Source: JAWLHU01 sp041690255 (GTDB taxonomy: Bacteria > Bacillota > Sulfobacillia > Symbiobacteriales > Symbiobacteriaceae). Taken from it: a stretch of 64,000 bases of DNA. This document shows positions 51,836 to 60,159 of this stretch, one piece after another; positions within the stretch are counted from its first letter, which is position 1; the number at the start of each line of letters is the position of its first letter. The translations under genes and the position numbers were made by a program. Below the pieces are notes generated by a model. That model was not told the origin of the DNA, ran no database searches, and saw nothing but the letters and a program-made list of their open reading frames with translations. The stretch is taken from positions 186,001 through 250,000 of the forward strand of contig JAWLHU010000005.1 in the NCBI GenBank assembly GCA_041690255.1, written 5' to 3'.

Positions 51836-53047
51836 GTGGAGCGAAATCTCGTTCTGGGTGTAGACGCCGGCAGCGCCACCGTTGTGGCGACACTGGCGGA
51901 GATCGCCAAGGGCGAGCCTCATGTGATCGGTGTAGGACTGGTACCCTCGGCGGGGCTGCATCGGGGTCTGGTGGTGGATGCCAAAGCCGCAGGGGAGGCG
52001 ATCCGGCAAGCGGTTGAGACGGCTTGCCAAATGGCGGACTGTACGGGTGTGAACCGTGCTGTGGTCTCCGTTTCGGGGGCGCATATTCTCTCCCTGGTGG
52101 GTGCGGCGGAGACGCCCGTCCATCGCCCGACGGTCGGCGTGACACCGGAAGATGTGAGGCGTGCCCTTGATACCGCTGCTGGTGTGGAGTTGCCGGAGGG
52201 GCGCGAGGTGATTCACGTCGCCCCCCGTTCCTACGAACTCGATGGCAATGGTCCGGTTCGGGACCCCGTGGGACTGGCCGCCCGGTTCTTGCGAGCCGAG
52301 GTGGAGCTGGTCACAGGGGAGGTCCTGCCGGTCCAGAATCACTTGCGCGTGGTCCGGGAGATTGGGCTGGAGGTCGTGGATTACCAGGTTGCTGTGCGTG
52401 CCGCCGCCGAGGCGGTGCTGACGCCGGAGGAGCGGGAGGCAGGGGTACTGCTTCTCGACCTGGGGGCCGGCACGACCGGCGTTGCTGTCTATGACCAGGG
52501 GCACCTCTTCCATGTCGCAGTCCTGCCTGTGGGTGGTGAGCACATTACCCAGGACATTGCCGCACTTCTGCGCCTGCCGGTGGGAACCGCTGAGCAGATC
52601 AAGCGGGAGCGCGGGTGGGCGACCCCGGAAATGAGCCCGGACACAACCTTTGAGCTTGTTAGTCCCTCTGGTCGGAAGGTCTTTGAGGTCTCCGACAAGA
52701 AGTTAGCAGAGATCATTGCACCGCGGGTGGAGGAGATCCTCCAACTGGCGGCAACGGCGGTCAAGCGGTCCGGGTATACCGGGCTCTTTCCGGGAGGGCT
52801 GGTCCTGACCGGCGGTGGATGCCGCCTGCAGGGACTGGTCGAGGTGGCGGCAGACTGCCTCAGCCTACCCGCTCGCATCGGGCGGGCCCAGGGACCGTTG
52901 GTTGCTGAGCCGGAGCTCGCCACCGCAGCCGGCCTGGTTCGTTGGGGCGCCAATCTGGCACGGAACGAAGCGGCGGCTGCGTCAGAACTGACGAAGCGTG
53001 ACGGAATGCACCGTCTCCGGGACTGGCTGAAGGCCCTGTTCCACTAG
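51836..53047 (+). CDS. ftsA: Cell division protein FtsA
   Basis: A 403-residue actin-like ATPase that anchors FtsZ filaments. ATP-binding blocks: VLGVDAGSATVVATL, LLLDLGAGTTGVAVYD and LVLTGGGCRLQG. The C-terminus ends in a short amphipathic helix (RLRDWLKALFH) expected for membrane targeting. GTG 51836 has AAGGGGG eight bases upstream; the frame is open to 51788. Separate from sbp by a terminator. Confidence 0.92.
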   Translation: MERNLVLGVDAGSATVVATLAEIAKGEPHVIGVGLVPSAGLHRGLVVDAKAAGEAIRQAVETACQMADCTGVNRAVVSVSGAHILSLVGAAETPVHRPTVGVTPEDVRRALDTAAGVELPEGREVIHVAPRSYELDGNGPVRDPVGLAARFLRAEVELVTGEVLPVQNHLRVVREIGLEVVDYQVAVRAAAEAVLTPEEREAGVLLLDLGAGTTGVAVYDQGHLFHVAVLPVGGEHITQDIAALLRLPVGTAEQIKRERGWATPEMSPDTTFELVSPSGRKVFEVSDKKLAEIIAPRVEEILQLAATAVKRSGYTGLFPGGLVLTGGGCRLQGLVEVAADCLSLPARIGRAQGPLVAEPELATAAGLVRWGANLARNEAAAASELTKRDGMHRLRDWLKALFH

Positions 53048-53070
53048 CGCCTTGCAAGGAGGATCATGAC

Positions 53071-54135
53071 GTGTACGAATATCAGCCGGGATCTGAACAG
53101 TTTGCCTCCATTAAGGTCATTGGCGTTGGCGGAGGTGGCAACAACGCGGTCAACCGGATGATCGCGGCGGGGCTCCGCGGGGTCGAATTCATTGCCGTCA
53201 ACACGGATGCGCAGGCGCTTGGCAGCGCCATGGCACAGATCAAGCTTCAGATCGGCGGCAAGCTGACCAAGGGACTTGGGGCTGGCGCCGACCCCGACAT
53301 CGGTTTCAAGGCGGCGGAGGAGAGTCGTGAGGAGATCGCCAACGCCCTGCGCGGGGCTGATATGATCTTCGTCACCGCTGGCATGGGCGGCGGCACCGGC
53401 ACCGGTGCGGCCCCGGTCGTTGCGGAGATCGCCAAGGAACTGGGCGCCCTGACGGTGGGCGTCGTCACCAAGCCGTTCACCTTCGAGGGAAAGAAGCGGC
53501 TTTCACAGGCAGAGAAAGGGATCGGCAACCTGAAGGGCAAGGTCGACACCCTGATCACCATTCCGAATGACCGGCTGCTGCAGGTGGTCGACAAGAAGAC
53601 CAGCCTGGTGGACGCCTTCCGGACCGCCGACGACGTGTTGCGCCAGGGTGTGCAGGGCATCTCCGACCTGATTGCCGTGCCGGGCCTGATCAACCTGGAC
53701 TTCGCAGACGTGCGGACGATCATGTCCAACACCGGCTCTGCGTTGATGGGCATCGGCGTGAACCGGGGCGAGAACCGGGCGACCGAGGCGGCCCGCGCCG
53801 CGATCTCCAGCCCGCTGCTCGAGACCTCGATCGAGGGAGCGAAGGGTGTCCTCCTGAATATCACAGGTGGCAGCGACCTCGGCCTCATGGAGGTGAACGA
53901 GGCGGCGGAGATCATCGCCCAGGCGGCCGACCCGGAGGCGAATATCATCTTCGGTGCGGTGGTGGACGAGTCGATCAGCGACGAGATCCGCGTGACCGTT
54001 ATCGCCACGGGCTTCGGCGAGAACGACTTCCTTGGCTGGGGACGGCGGAAGCCCGGCGCCCAGCAGGAGATGGAGATCAAGCCGTTCACCGACGACCTGG
54101 AGATCCCGGCCTTCCTGCGCCGCAAGCCGCAATAG
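53071..54135 (+). CDS. ftsZ: Cell division protein FtsZ
   Basis: A 354-residue tubulin-like GTPase. GTP-binding glycine loop GGGTGTGAAP (106-115), T7-loop region ...ANIIFGAVVDES, and the conserved C-terminal tail DDLEIPAFLRRK that binds FtsA/SepF. GTG 53071 with AAGGAGGATC upstream. The linker before the tail is short. Confidence 0.97.
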   Translation: MYEYQPGSEQFASIKVIGVGGGGNNAVNRMIAAGLRGVEFIAVNTDAQALGSAMAQIKLQIGGKLTKGLGAGADPDIGFKAAEESREEIANALRGADMIFVTAGMGGGTGTGAAPVVAEIAKELGALTVGVVTKPFTFEGKKRLSQAEKGIGNLKGKVDTLITIPNDRLLQVVDKKTSLVDAFRTADDVLRQGVQGISDLIAVPGLINLDFADVRTIMSNTGSALMGIGVNRGENRATEAARAAISSPLLETSIEGAKGVLLNITGGSDLGLMEVNEAAEIIAQAADPEANIIFGAVVDESISDEIRVTVIATGFGENDFLGWGRRKPGAQQEMEIKPFTDDLEIPAFLRRKPQ

Positions 54136-54168
54136 CCGCCGACAGTAGCCCACGGAAGACTTGCGAAG

Positions 54169-54195
54169 AGCCCACCCTGGCGGTGGGCTTTTTTT
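54169..54195 (+). terminator. Intrinsic terminator after ftsZ
   Basis: An 8-bp stem AGCCCACC (54169-54176) / GGTGGGCT (54182-54189) followed by T7. Confidence 0.9.
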
Positions 54196-54437
54196 ACGTC
54201 CGACCACGAGCTGACAGCATCCCACCCCTGCGCTCTTCCTGTCCAACTACAGGGAGAGCGCTTTCGACGTTTCGACACCAGATCGACAGAAGCAGACAAC
54301 ACCCGTCTGCAGACCTCGACAAATATCGCAAGAGCGCCCCGCTATAATGGTGGCATATTGCGTGGACCGGCCTCGTAATCTGCGACGCAAGGGTCTGCTG
54401 CGGAGCGGGGCTGGAACCTGGAAGGAGGGCTCCGGGC
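54196..54437. other. Intergenic region of the spoIIG-like operon
   Basis: About 240 bases between the ftsZ terminator and spoIIGA holding the Spo0A boxes and promoter described separately; no other coding frame supported. Confidence 0.6.
54263..54348 (+). promoter_or_regulatory. Spo0A boxes and displaced -35/-10 promoter of spoIIGA-sigE
   Basis: A perfect 0A box TTCGACA (54271-54277; reverse TGTCGAA) is flanked by near-perfect copies at 54263-54269 (TTCGACG), 54282-54288 (ATCGACA) and 54315-54321 (CTCGACA). TATAAT is at 54343-54348; the best -35-like hexamer TCGACA (54316-54321) is 21 bp away, longer than the usual 17, and overlaps the last 0A box. In Bacillus spoIIG the -35/-10 gap is about 22 bp and Spo0A~P activates from 0A boxes near -35; the same architecture is visible here. 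Confidence 0.75.
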
Positions 54438-55316
54438 TTGGGTGTGAGCATGACCTACAGGCTGGAATGGCTCTTTGCGTTTAACCTCCTGTTGAACCTG
54501 GTCTGGCTGAGCTTTTCCGCTTTCTTTGCCTGGACAAGACCACGGTGGTCGCGGATCGGGCTGATGGCGGCTGCCGGAGCGGTGCTGGCCGTGCTCCCCG
54601 CTCAGTGGCCAGACCTGGCCTGGCTGCAGGATGGCTGGCCCACGCTCTTCCTCGCTCCCGTGCTCGTCTATCTGGCGGTGCGCCCGAGCTCCATTCGCCA
54701 GTTTGGCAAGGCCATGGCCGGCTTCATGCTCTTTGCCGGGGCGGCGGGTGGTGTGGCGCTCGTCCTGCGGGAATGGCTGGAGGGACCGATGGCGGTGGAG
54801 GTCGGGGTCGTCCTCGTATCGGTAGGTGCGTTCGTAGGCGGCAGCGGAGCCCTCTGGGTCTGGCAGACGGGGCGGGTCACCCTGCCGGTACAGCAGTCCC
54901 TCTATCAGCTGCGGCTCAGCTTCGGCGGAGAGTGGCTGCAACTGACCGCCCTGCTCGATTCCGGCCACCAACTGCTCACCCCTGTGACCAGACAGCCCGT
55001 GGCCGTGGTCTCGCTGGAACAGCTCCGGCATCTCCTGCCGCCCGAGGTGATCGAGGCGGCCAGCGGCGGCTGGGAGGCTCTCTCCGGTCTGCCCTCGTCG
55101 TGGCGAAACCGCTGCCAGCTCCTTCACTACCAGTCGCTGGGGCAGCCGGACGGAATGATCCTGGCCGTCGCCCCGGATCAGATATCCGTCCAGCGGAAAG
55201 GAGGCGGGGATTGGATTGAGGTGCGGGGCGCGATCGGCCTGAGCCTGCATTCGCTACAGGGCGCCTACCAGGCCCTGATCCCACCCCAGTTATTGGGGGA
55301 AGCCGCAGAAAAGTAG
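54438..55316 (+). CDS. spoIIGA: Sporulation sigma-E processing peptidase SpoIIGA
   Basis: A 292-residue membrane aspartic protease that cleaves pro-SigE. Residues 1-145 contain about five membrane helices; the cytoplasmic protease domain has the Asp174 motif ALLDSGHQLLTP (usual form L-D-(S/T)-G-N). TTG 54438 with GGAGGG eight bases upstream. Followed by sigE after 24 bases, its substrate gene. Confidence 0.9.
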   Translation: MGVSMTYRLEWLFAFNLLLNLVWLSFSAFFAWTRPRWSRIGLMAAAGAVLAVLPAQWPDLAWLQDGWPTLFLAPVLVYLAVRPSSIRQFGKAMAGFMLFAGAAGGVALVLREWLEGPMAVEVGVVLVSVGAFVGGSGALWVWQTGRVTLPVQQSLYQLRLSFGGEWLQLTALLDSGHQLLTPVTRQPVAVVSLEQLRHLLPPEVIEAASGGWEALSGLPSSWRNRCQLLHYQSLGQPDGMILAVAPDQISVQRKGGGDWIEVRGAIGLSLHSLQGAYQALIPPQLLGEAAEK

Positions 55317-55340
55317 CACAGACCAGGAGGGGGAGTCCGC

Positions 55341-56096
55341 ATGACCGGCACCTGGGAGCGACTGATCGCAACTGTGCGCTGGCAGATCCTGCTGTGGCAC
55401 TATCGCCTTGCCCGGTGGCTGGTGGCGCGGAAGCTGATCAAGTCGAAGCCGATCTATTACGTAGGCTCCAGCGAGGCGCTGCCGCCACCGCTGACCAGCG
55501 AGGAGGAGGGGCTCCTGCTCGGCAGGCTGCAGGACGGCGATGACAGCGTCAAGAACACGCTGATCGAGCGGAACCTCCGCCTCGTCGTCTACATCGCCCG
55601 CAAGTTCGACAATACCGGGATCTGGGTGGAGGATCTGGTCTCGATCGGCACCATCGGTCTGATCAAGGCGGTCAAGACCTTTGATCCGTCGAAGAAGATC
55701 AAGTTGGCTACCTACGCCTCCAAGTGCATCGAGAACGAGATCCTTATGTACCTGCGCCGCTCAGCCCGCACCCGTTCTGAGGTCTCGTTCGATGAACCCC
55801 TGAACAAGGACTGGGAGGGAAATGAACTCCTCCTGTCCGACGTCATGGGTACCGAGAATGATGTCACCTATCGGGGGCTGGAGGAAGAGGTTGACCGTGT
55901 CCTGCTGCACAAGGCCATGGGGAAGCTGACCGGCAGGGAGAAGCGAATCATGGAGCTTCGCTTTGGTCTGGCCGATGGCAAGGAGCGGACCCAGAAGGAG
56001 GTGGCCGACCAGCTCGGCATATCCCAGTCGTACATCTCCCGGCTGGAGAAGCGGATCTTCAAGCGCCTGAAGCGAGAGATCTCCCGCATGGAGTAA
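55341..56096 (+). CDS. sigE: Mother-cell sigma factor SigE (pro-form)
   Basis: A 251-residue sigma factor. The first about 40 residues form the hydrophobic/basic pro-sequence with the processing region PIYYVGSSEALPPPLT; region 2 is LIERNLRLVVYIARKFDNTG with EDLVSIGTIGLIKAVKTFDP, and region 4 is KEVADQLGISQSYISRLEKRI. SpoIIGA removes the pro-sequence after septation. A hairpin follows. Confidence 0.96.
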   Translation: MTGTWERLIATVRWQILLWHYRLARWLVARKLIKSKPIYYVGSSEALPPPLTSEEEGLLLGRLQDGDDSVKNTLIERNLRLVVYIARKFDNTGIWVEDLVSIGTIGLIKAVKTFDPSKKIKLATYASKCIENEILMYLRRSARTRSEVSFDEPLNKDWEGNELLLSDVMGTENDVTYRGLEEEVDRVLLHKAMGKLTGREKRIMELRFGLADGKERTQKEVADQLGISQSYISRLEKRIFKRLKREISRME

Positions 56097-56103
56097 ACGG
56101 AAG

Positions 56104-56130
56104 CCCCCGCTGTCTTCATGACGGCGGGGG
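56104..56130. terminator. Terminator shared by sigE and the convergent Nudix gene
   Basis: A stem CCCCCGC (56104-56110) / GCGGGGG (56124-56130) with inner GTC/GAC pairing. No long T-run, so partial. Confidence 0.6.
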
Positions 56131-56138
56131 TCATCTCG

Positions 56139-56555
56139 CTACAGGTTTGTCGCCCACCAGAGCGAGCGGTCACCCGCTGCATACCGGCGAATCATCTCCC
56201 GGAGAGGCCAGGGCTCCAGCGCAGAGGTGTCGAGTTGGTCCACGGGACACCAGAAGAAGCGGAGGTGCGACTCCCTGGATGCGAGGGGAGCGTCTGGATC
56301 GACCACGGCGCGGAAGAGGTGGTTGATCTCATAGTCGGTCGGCTCCTCCACCGGCCATTGAAACTCGACGGCACCCAGGTACTCCCCGACCGTGCAGGAG
56401 AGCCCCAGCTCTTCCGCCACCTCCCGCTCGAGTGCGTGTGCCAGGCCTTCACCCGGATCCAGATGCCCGCCCGGCAGGAAGGTGAAGGAGTGAAAGATGA
56501 GCTGCCCCGAACTGTTCGCCGGCGAAGGGCGAACTCCTCCTGCTGAGATCCTCAT
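56139..56555 (-). CDS. Nudix hydrolase (start uncertain)
   Basis: A 138-residue protein with a complete Nudix box GHLDPGEGLAHALEREVAEE-LG, the pyrophosphohydrolase signature G-x5-E-x7-R-E-U-x-E-E-x-G-U. The N-terminal region before the box is short and unusual (RISAGGVRPSPANSSG), lacking the typical strand that ends in LL.LR, and no good Shine-Dalgarno precedes ATG 56555. It may start elsewhere or be frameshifted at the 5' end. Transcribed antisense between sigE and sigG. Confidence 0.7.
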   Translation of the reverse strand: MRISAGGVRPSPANSSGQLIFHSFTFLPGGHLDPGEGLAHALEREVAEELGLSCTVGEYLGAVEFQWPVEEPTDYEINHLFRAVVDPDAPLASRESHLRFFWCPVDQLDTSALEPWPLREMIRRYAAGDRSLWWATNL

Positions 56556-56592
56556 GGGCCTAGATCGTATACCTAAAAACTTCCTGGAAGCG

Positions 56593-56622
56593 GAATAGGT
56601 CCCAGATCGAGTGGACATACTC
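56593..56622 (+). promoter_or_regulatory. Candidate SigE/SigG-type promoter of sigG
   Basis: GAATA (56593-56597), 18-bp spacer, CATACTC (56616-56622), 48 bases before the sigG start. This fits the -35 (G/A)NATA and -10 CAT-ac-type of SigE and SigG promoters. Autoregulation by SigG is known in Bacillus; the exact factor cannot be decided by eye. Confidence 0.45.
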
Positions 56623-56670
56623 CCTGTTGAACGGGTCGCCGACGGCGCCCATGGGGGAGGCATGTCCCTG

Positions 56671-57444
56671 ATGATGATCAACAAAGTGGAGATCTGTGGG
56701 GTCAATACATCCAAGCTCCCGGTTCTGACGAACGCCCAGATGCGGGAGCTGTTCACCCGTCTGCAAAGTGGCGATGAGCCGTCCCGGGACCAACTGATCA
56801 CCGGGAACCTGCGACTAGTACTCAGCGTGATCCAGCGGTTCAACAACCGCGGCGAGTATGTGGATGACCTGTTTCAGGTAGGCTGCATCGGCCTCATGAA
56901 GGCGATCGACAACTTTGATCTGGGCCAGAACGTCAAGTTCAGCACGTACGCCGTCCCCATGATTATCGGCGAGATTCGCCGGTATCTGCGGGACAACAAT
57001 CCGATCCGGGTCAGCCGTAGCCTGCGGGATATCGCCTACAAGGCCCTCCAGGTCCGTGACGGTCTGGTGAGCCGGCTCTCCCGGGAGCCGAGTGTTCAGG
57101 AGATCGCTGACGAGCTGAAGCTTCCGCTGGAGGAGATCGTCTTCGCCCTCGACTCGATCCAGGAGCCGGTCTCCCTCTTCGAACCGCTCTATCATGATGG
57201 CGGTGATCCAATCTACGTCATGGATCAGGTGAGCGACGAGAAGAACCAGGACGGTCAGTGGCTGGAGGGGATCACGATCCGTGAGGCGCTTCGCCGGTTA
57301 AATGAACGCGAGCGTCTAATTCTCTCGTTGCGATTCTTTGAGGGTAAGACCCAAATGGAGGTAGCCGAGGAGATTGGGATCTCTCAGGCCCAGGTGAGCC
57401 GCCTGGAAAAGGCAGCCCTCAGTCACATGCGGAAGTTTGTGTGA
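56671..57444 (+). CDS. sigG: Forespore sigma factor SigG
   Basis: A 257-residue late forespore sigma factor. The start INKVEICGVNTSKLPVL is diagnostic of SigG; regions 2 (NLRLVLSVIQRFNNRGEYVDDLFQVGCIGL) and 4 (EVAEEIGISQAQVSRLEKAA) are nearly identical to Bacillus. Start 56671 has GGGGGAGG ten bases upstream; ATG 56662 is too close to it. Quoted segments are within the conserved core. Confidence 0.96.
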   Translation: MMINKVEICGVNTSKLPVLTNAQMRELFTRLQSGDEPSRDQLITGNLRLVLSVIQRFNNRGEYVDDLFQVGCIGLMKAIDNFDLGQNVKFSTYAVPMIIGEIRRYLRDNNPIRVSRSLRDIAYKALQVRDGLVSRLSREPSVQEIADELKLPLEEIVFALDSIQEPVSLFEPLYHDGGDPIYVMDQVSDEKNQDGQWLEGITIREALRRLNERERLILSLRFFEGKTQMEVAEEIGISQAQVSRLEKAALSHMRKFV

Positions 57445-57482
57445 AATACGGTCCCTGCCTTTTCGTGTTCATGTGAGGTTAT

Positions 57483-57519
57483 TTGCTCTGTCCGCCAGGC
57501 GGGCAGAGCAAGTTTTTTT
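57483..57519 (+). terminator. Intrinsic terminator after sigG
   Basis: TTGCTCTG (57483-57490) pairs with CAGAGCAA (57504-57511) with inner CCG/CGG pairing, followed by G and T7 (57513-57519). Confidence 0.9.
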
Positions 57520-57600
57520 GCCTGCCGATGTTTAGGCTCCGTCCATCCGGTCAAGAATCTTCTCACAACCAACCGTAAAGGTAGAGGGAGGACGATCGGT

Positions 57601-58170
57601 TTGAGTCGGAAGTTGCTGGCCGGATGGCTGTTGATCTGCATGGGTGTCTCCACGATGCTGTTGGGCTGGACCATGACGAGTAAGGCCCAGGCGGCGAGCG
57701 AGCCGTATGAGACCGCTGCCGGCACCCACGATGAGATGATCCGGATCCACGTGATCGCCAACAGCGACAGCCCCGAGGACCAGGCGTTGAAGCTGAAGGT
57801 GCGTGACGCTGTCCTGGCCGAACTGGCCCCCCGTCTCCAAGGGGCTGCCACCGTGGAGGAGGCGGAGGCCGTCGTCATGGATGCGCTGATGAGCCTCCAG
57901 GGTGTCTCGGCGGGTGTGATCGAGCACCAGGGCTTCGACTACGGGGTCCGGGCCGAACTTGGCCGCTTTGCCTTCCCGGGCAAGTCCTATGGCGACCTCT
58001 ACCTGCCGGCCGGCGAGTACAAGGCCCTTCGCGTGGTGATCGGTGAGGGCAAGGGCGCCAACTTCTGGTGTCTGGTCTTCCCGACCCTCTGTTACAACAT
58101 TCGGGAGTTCAAGCGCAACGCTTCGGGTTCCTCCACCCCCACCGGCGGCGGGGCGACGAATCGCTGGTAG
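57601..58170 (+). CDS. spoIIR: Stage II sporulation protein R (forespore signal protein)
   Basis: A 189-residue secreted protein that signals SpoIIGA to cleave pro-SigE. Signal segment at residues 5-32, then the SpoIIR core IRIHVIANSDSPEDQALKLK and the late YKALRVVIGEGKGANFWCLV. TTG 57601 with GAGGGAGGA eight bases upstream. In Bacillus it is transcribed by SigF in the forespore; a clear SigF promoter was not found. Confidence 0.93.
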   Translation: MSRKLLAGWLLICMGVSTMLLGWTMTSKAQAASEPYETAAGTHDEMIRIHVIANSDSPEDQALKLKVRDAVLAELAPRLQGAATVEEAEAVVMDALMSLQGVSAGVIEHQGFDYGVRAELGRFAFPGKSYGDLYLPAGEYKALRVVIGEGKGANFWCLVFPTLCYNIREFKRNASGSSTPTGGGATNRW

Positions 58171-58235
58171 CCCCGGCAACAGGAGCGCTCCTCGCGCATA
58201 TGATCTTCCAGGAGAACCCCGTGAGGAGGGCGGTC

Positions 58236-58490
58236 ATGGCGGTATCCAAGGCTTCGGAACTCCGCAAGGAAGTGATCGACATCCGAACGGGACGCCGCCT
58301 TGGCGAACTGATCGATGTCGAACTGGATGAGGAGACGGGGCGGATCAGTGCCATCGTTGTGCCGGGGGAGGCCAGGTGGTTCGGCCTGATCGGCGGCGGT
58401 CCCGACGTGGTGATCCCCTGGACCAAGATCCGGAAGATCGGCCCGGACTGTATTCTGGTGGAACTGGATCATATCGGCGGTCCGGCCTGA
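58236..58490 (+). CDS. YlmC/YmxH-family PRC-barrel sporulation protein
   Basis: An 84-residue PRC-barrel protein: KASELRKEVIDIRTGRRLGE, VELDEETGRISAIVVPG, and VIPWTKIRKIGPDCILV, the pattern of YlmC/YmxH proteins widespread in spore formers. ATG 58236 has GAGGAGGGCG just upstream; the frame is open to 58068 but that part overlaps spoIIR. Role in spore formation unknown. A terminator follows. Confidence 0.88.
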   Translation: MAVSKASELRKEVIDIRTGRRLGELIDVELDEETGRISAIVVPGEARWFGLIGGGPDVVIPWTKIRKIGPDCILVELDHIGGPA

Positions 58491-58515
58491 GTGGCCGGGC
58501 GTCGATCAGAGCGAG

Positions 58516-58544
58516 GACGGCTGGCAGGGCGCCAGCCGTCTTTT
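58516..58544 (+). terminator. Intrinsic terminator after ymxH-like gene
   Basis: A 10-bp stem GACGGCTGGC (58516-58525) / GCCAGCCGTC (58531-58540) with TTTT. Confidence 0.85.
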
Positions 58545-58558
58545 CCGCTTTCCTGCCC

Positions 58559-59287
58559 TCAAGTCTGCGGTGGACGCTGCCCGGCGCGAGCCCGCGCCCG
58601 TGCGATCGCCTCCGGATCAAGCACCCCGGACGGCCGCTCCCGCGTGGCCATCAGCTCCCGGTAGGGGGCGAAGGTCTGGTCGGAGAGGGCGAGGAGTCTC
58701 TGCAGTTCCGGAATCGGATCGGGGTGGTCGTCCACCCGGAGGTCCACGTAGGGATAGGGCTGGCTCTCCACGACCAGAAGCGCTGCCGCCTGCTTGCCTC
58801 GCTTGTCGCCGCCGGCGGCCTGACCCCCGGCCAGGGCGGCCAGTAGCCGCTGAGGAAGCGGCTGGCCGGCTTTAGCCAGAAACGCCTCTTCCATTGCCGA
58901 GAGGACCTCGGGACCGGCCAGCATGTTGCCAGCCACCACATAGCCGGGACCCGCCCGGTGTCCAGCCCACTCCACGCAACCGCTGCCCGTATGGGCCGCA
59001 GCCTCACCGTGGACGTCGACAATGGCCAGTTGTCGGAGCTGTCGCCCCTCATCGTGCTCCAGCAGGACCTCCAGGACAGTGCCCGCCCGGCCACCAGCCG
59101 CCAGCGCCCGCAGCCCGTCAATGCCGAGGAGCGGGTTGACCAGCGCCTGTGTAGCCACCGCTCCCACCCCGGCCTCCGCGTGCGGGCAGAGGGCCCCGAC
59201 CGCAAGGAACCGGGAGGCGACGGCAACCCCCATCATACCGGTCTGTTCACAACGGGCCGTAATCGAGAAAGTGAACGCTTCCGCCAT
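58559..59287 (-). CDS. DUF1028 family Ntn-hydrolase-like protein
   Basis: A 242-residue protein of the DUF1028 family: TFSITARCEQTGMMGVAVAS, RFLAVGALCPHAEAGVGAVA, and a C-terminal WTSGW-like DLRVDDHPDPI segment. DUF1028 has an N-terminal-nucleophile hydrolase fold and often lies by peptide transporter genes, suggesting amide or peptide hydrolysis. ATG 59287 has GGGGAGG nine bases upstream. Divergent from the GntR-peptide transporter operon, so possibly co-regulated. Confidence 0.8.
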   Translation of the reverse strand: MAEAFTFSITARCEQTGMMGVAVASRFLAVGALCPHAEAGVGAVATQALVNPLLGIDGLRALAAGGRAGTVLEVLLEHDEGRQLRQLAIVDVHGEAAAHTGSGCVEWAGHRAGPGYVVAGNMLAGPEVLSAMEEAFLAKAGQPLPQRLLAALAGGQAAGGDKRGKQAAALLVVESQPYPYVDLRVDDHPDPIPELQRLLALSDQTFAPYRELMATRERPSGVLDPEAIARARARAGQRPPQT

Positions 59288-59375
59288 CTGACAAACCTCC
59301 CCAGCCTGACTGGTCCAAAGAATTATTCTCGTAATCGGCATTTTGGTATAGCCAAGGCTAATCTTATCTATTAGA

Positions 59376-59401
59376 ATACGGTATACAGTATCCCGTGTAC
59401 A
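59376..59401. promoter_or_regulatory. Candidate GntR/FCD operator between DUF1028 and gntR
   Basis: ATACGGTATACAGTAT (59376-59391) is a near-perfect 16-bp palindrome centred on GTATAC, a core seen in FCD-type GntR operators; a TGTACA half/dyad follows at 59396-59401. It is placed to control both divergent transcripts. Confidence 0.6.
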
Positions 59402-59438
59402 GTGGTAAAGGGATAAAGCTGCGAAGGGAGGGTTGCCC

Positions 59439-60113
59439 TTGTTCGAGTCGCCGGAGCTTCGGAGTGATCCGCTCTACATCAAGGTGTACACCCTGCTGAA
59501 GGGCTGGATCATGGACGGGCGTCTGGCCCCCGGCGAACGGCTGCGTGAAACCGTACTGGCGGAGGAACTGCGGGTCAGTCGCACACCCGTGCGCGACGCT
59601 CTTCGCCGACTGGAACAGGACCGGCTGATCGCTTCTGTCCCGGGTCCGGCCTATGAAGTCTACCGCCCAACAGCGCACGATCTGACCGATCTGTATGGCG
59701 CCCGCATGGTGCTGGAGGGTGGTGCGGCCCGGCTGGCGGCCCAGCGCAAGCCACAGGAGATCGAGCAGATGGCGGATGTCCTGAAGCAGATGGCCCTGTC
59801 GTACGACCGGGATCCTTCGCAGCGAGTCCTGGACCTGGACATGCACTTTCACGAGCTCCTCATGCTCGCCGGCGGCAATCTGGTCCTGGTCGAGCTGCAC
59901 AACCATCTGGCCGTCCGGCTCCGGCACGTCCGCTCTCAGAGTGGCGATATCACCGTTCGTCGGATCCAGGTCCTGGAACAGCACCAGCAGATCCTTGAGG
60001 CGCTTCGGCGTGGCGATCCCGAAGGGGCTGAACAGGCCACACGGAACCATGTCATGGCGGTTTTCGAGATCGCCCGGCAAGCCTTTGCCGAGCGACCGGT
60101 TGCGGGGAGGTAA
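59439..60113 (+). CDS. GntR-family transcriptional regulator (FadR/FCD subgroup)
   Basis: A 224-residue regulator. N-terminal winged helix (LAPGERLRETVLAEELRVSR, then TPVRDALRRLEQD) followed by an all-helical FCD ligand domain with metal-binding-type histidines (MHFHELLMLAGG, HNHLAVRL, NHVMAVFE). TTG 59439 with AAGGGAGGG six bases upstream; TTG 59433 abuts it. Followed by the peptide transporter genes after 46 bases, so it is probably their local repressor, responding to a peptide- or amino-acid-derived acid. Confidence 0.85.
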   Translation: MFESPELRSDPLYIKVYTLLKGWIMDGRLAPGERLRETVLAEELRVSRTPVRDALRRLEQDRLIASVPGPAYEVYRPTAHDLTDLYGARMVLEGGAARLAAQRKPQEIEQMADVLKQMALSYDRDPSQRVLDLDMHFHELLMLAGGNLVLVELHNHLAVRLRHVRSQSGDITVRRIQVLEQHQQILEALRRGDPEGAEQATRNHVMAVFEIARQAFAERPVAGR

Positions 60114-60159
60114 GGGCGAGGCCGCCCACCGACATATGACTTGCGGGAGGATGAGCAGC

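Noticed and set aside
57520..57600. SigF promoter before spoIIR
   Set aside because: A GTTTA and a GGTCAAGAAT at roughly suitable spacing match the SigF consensus too poorly to claim.
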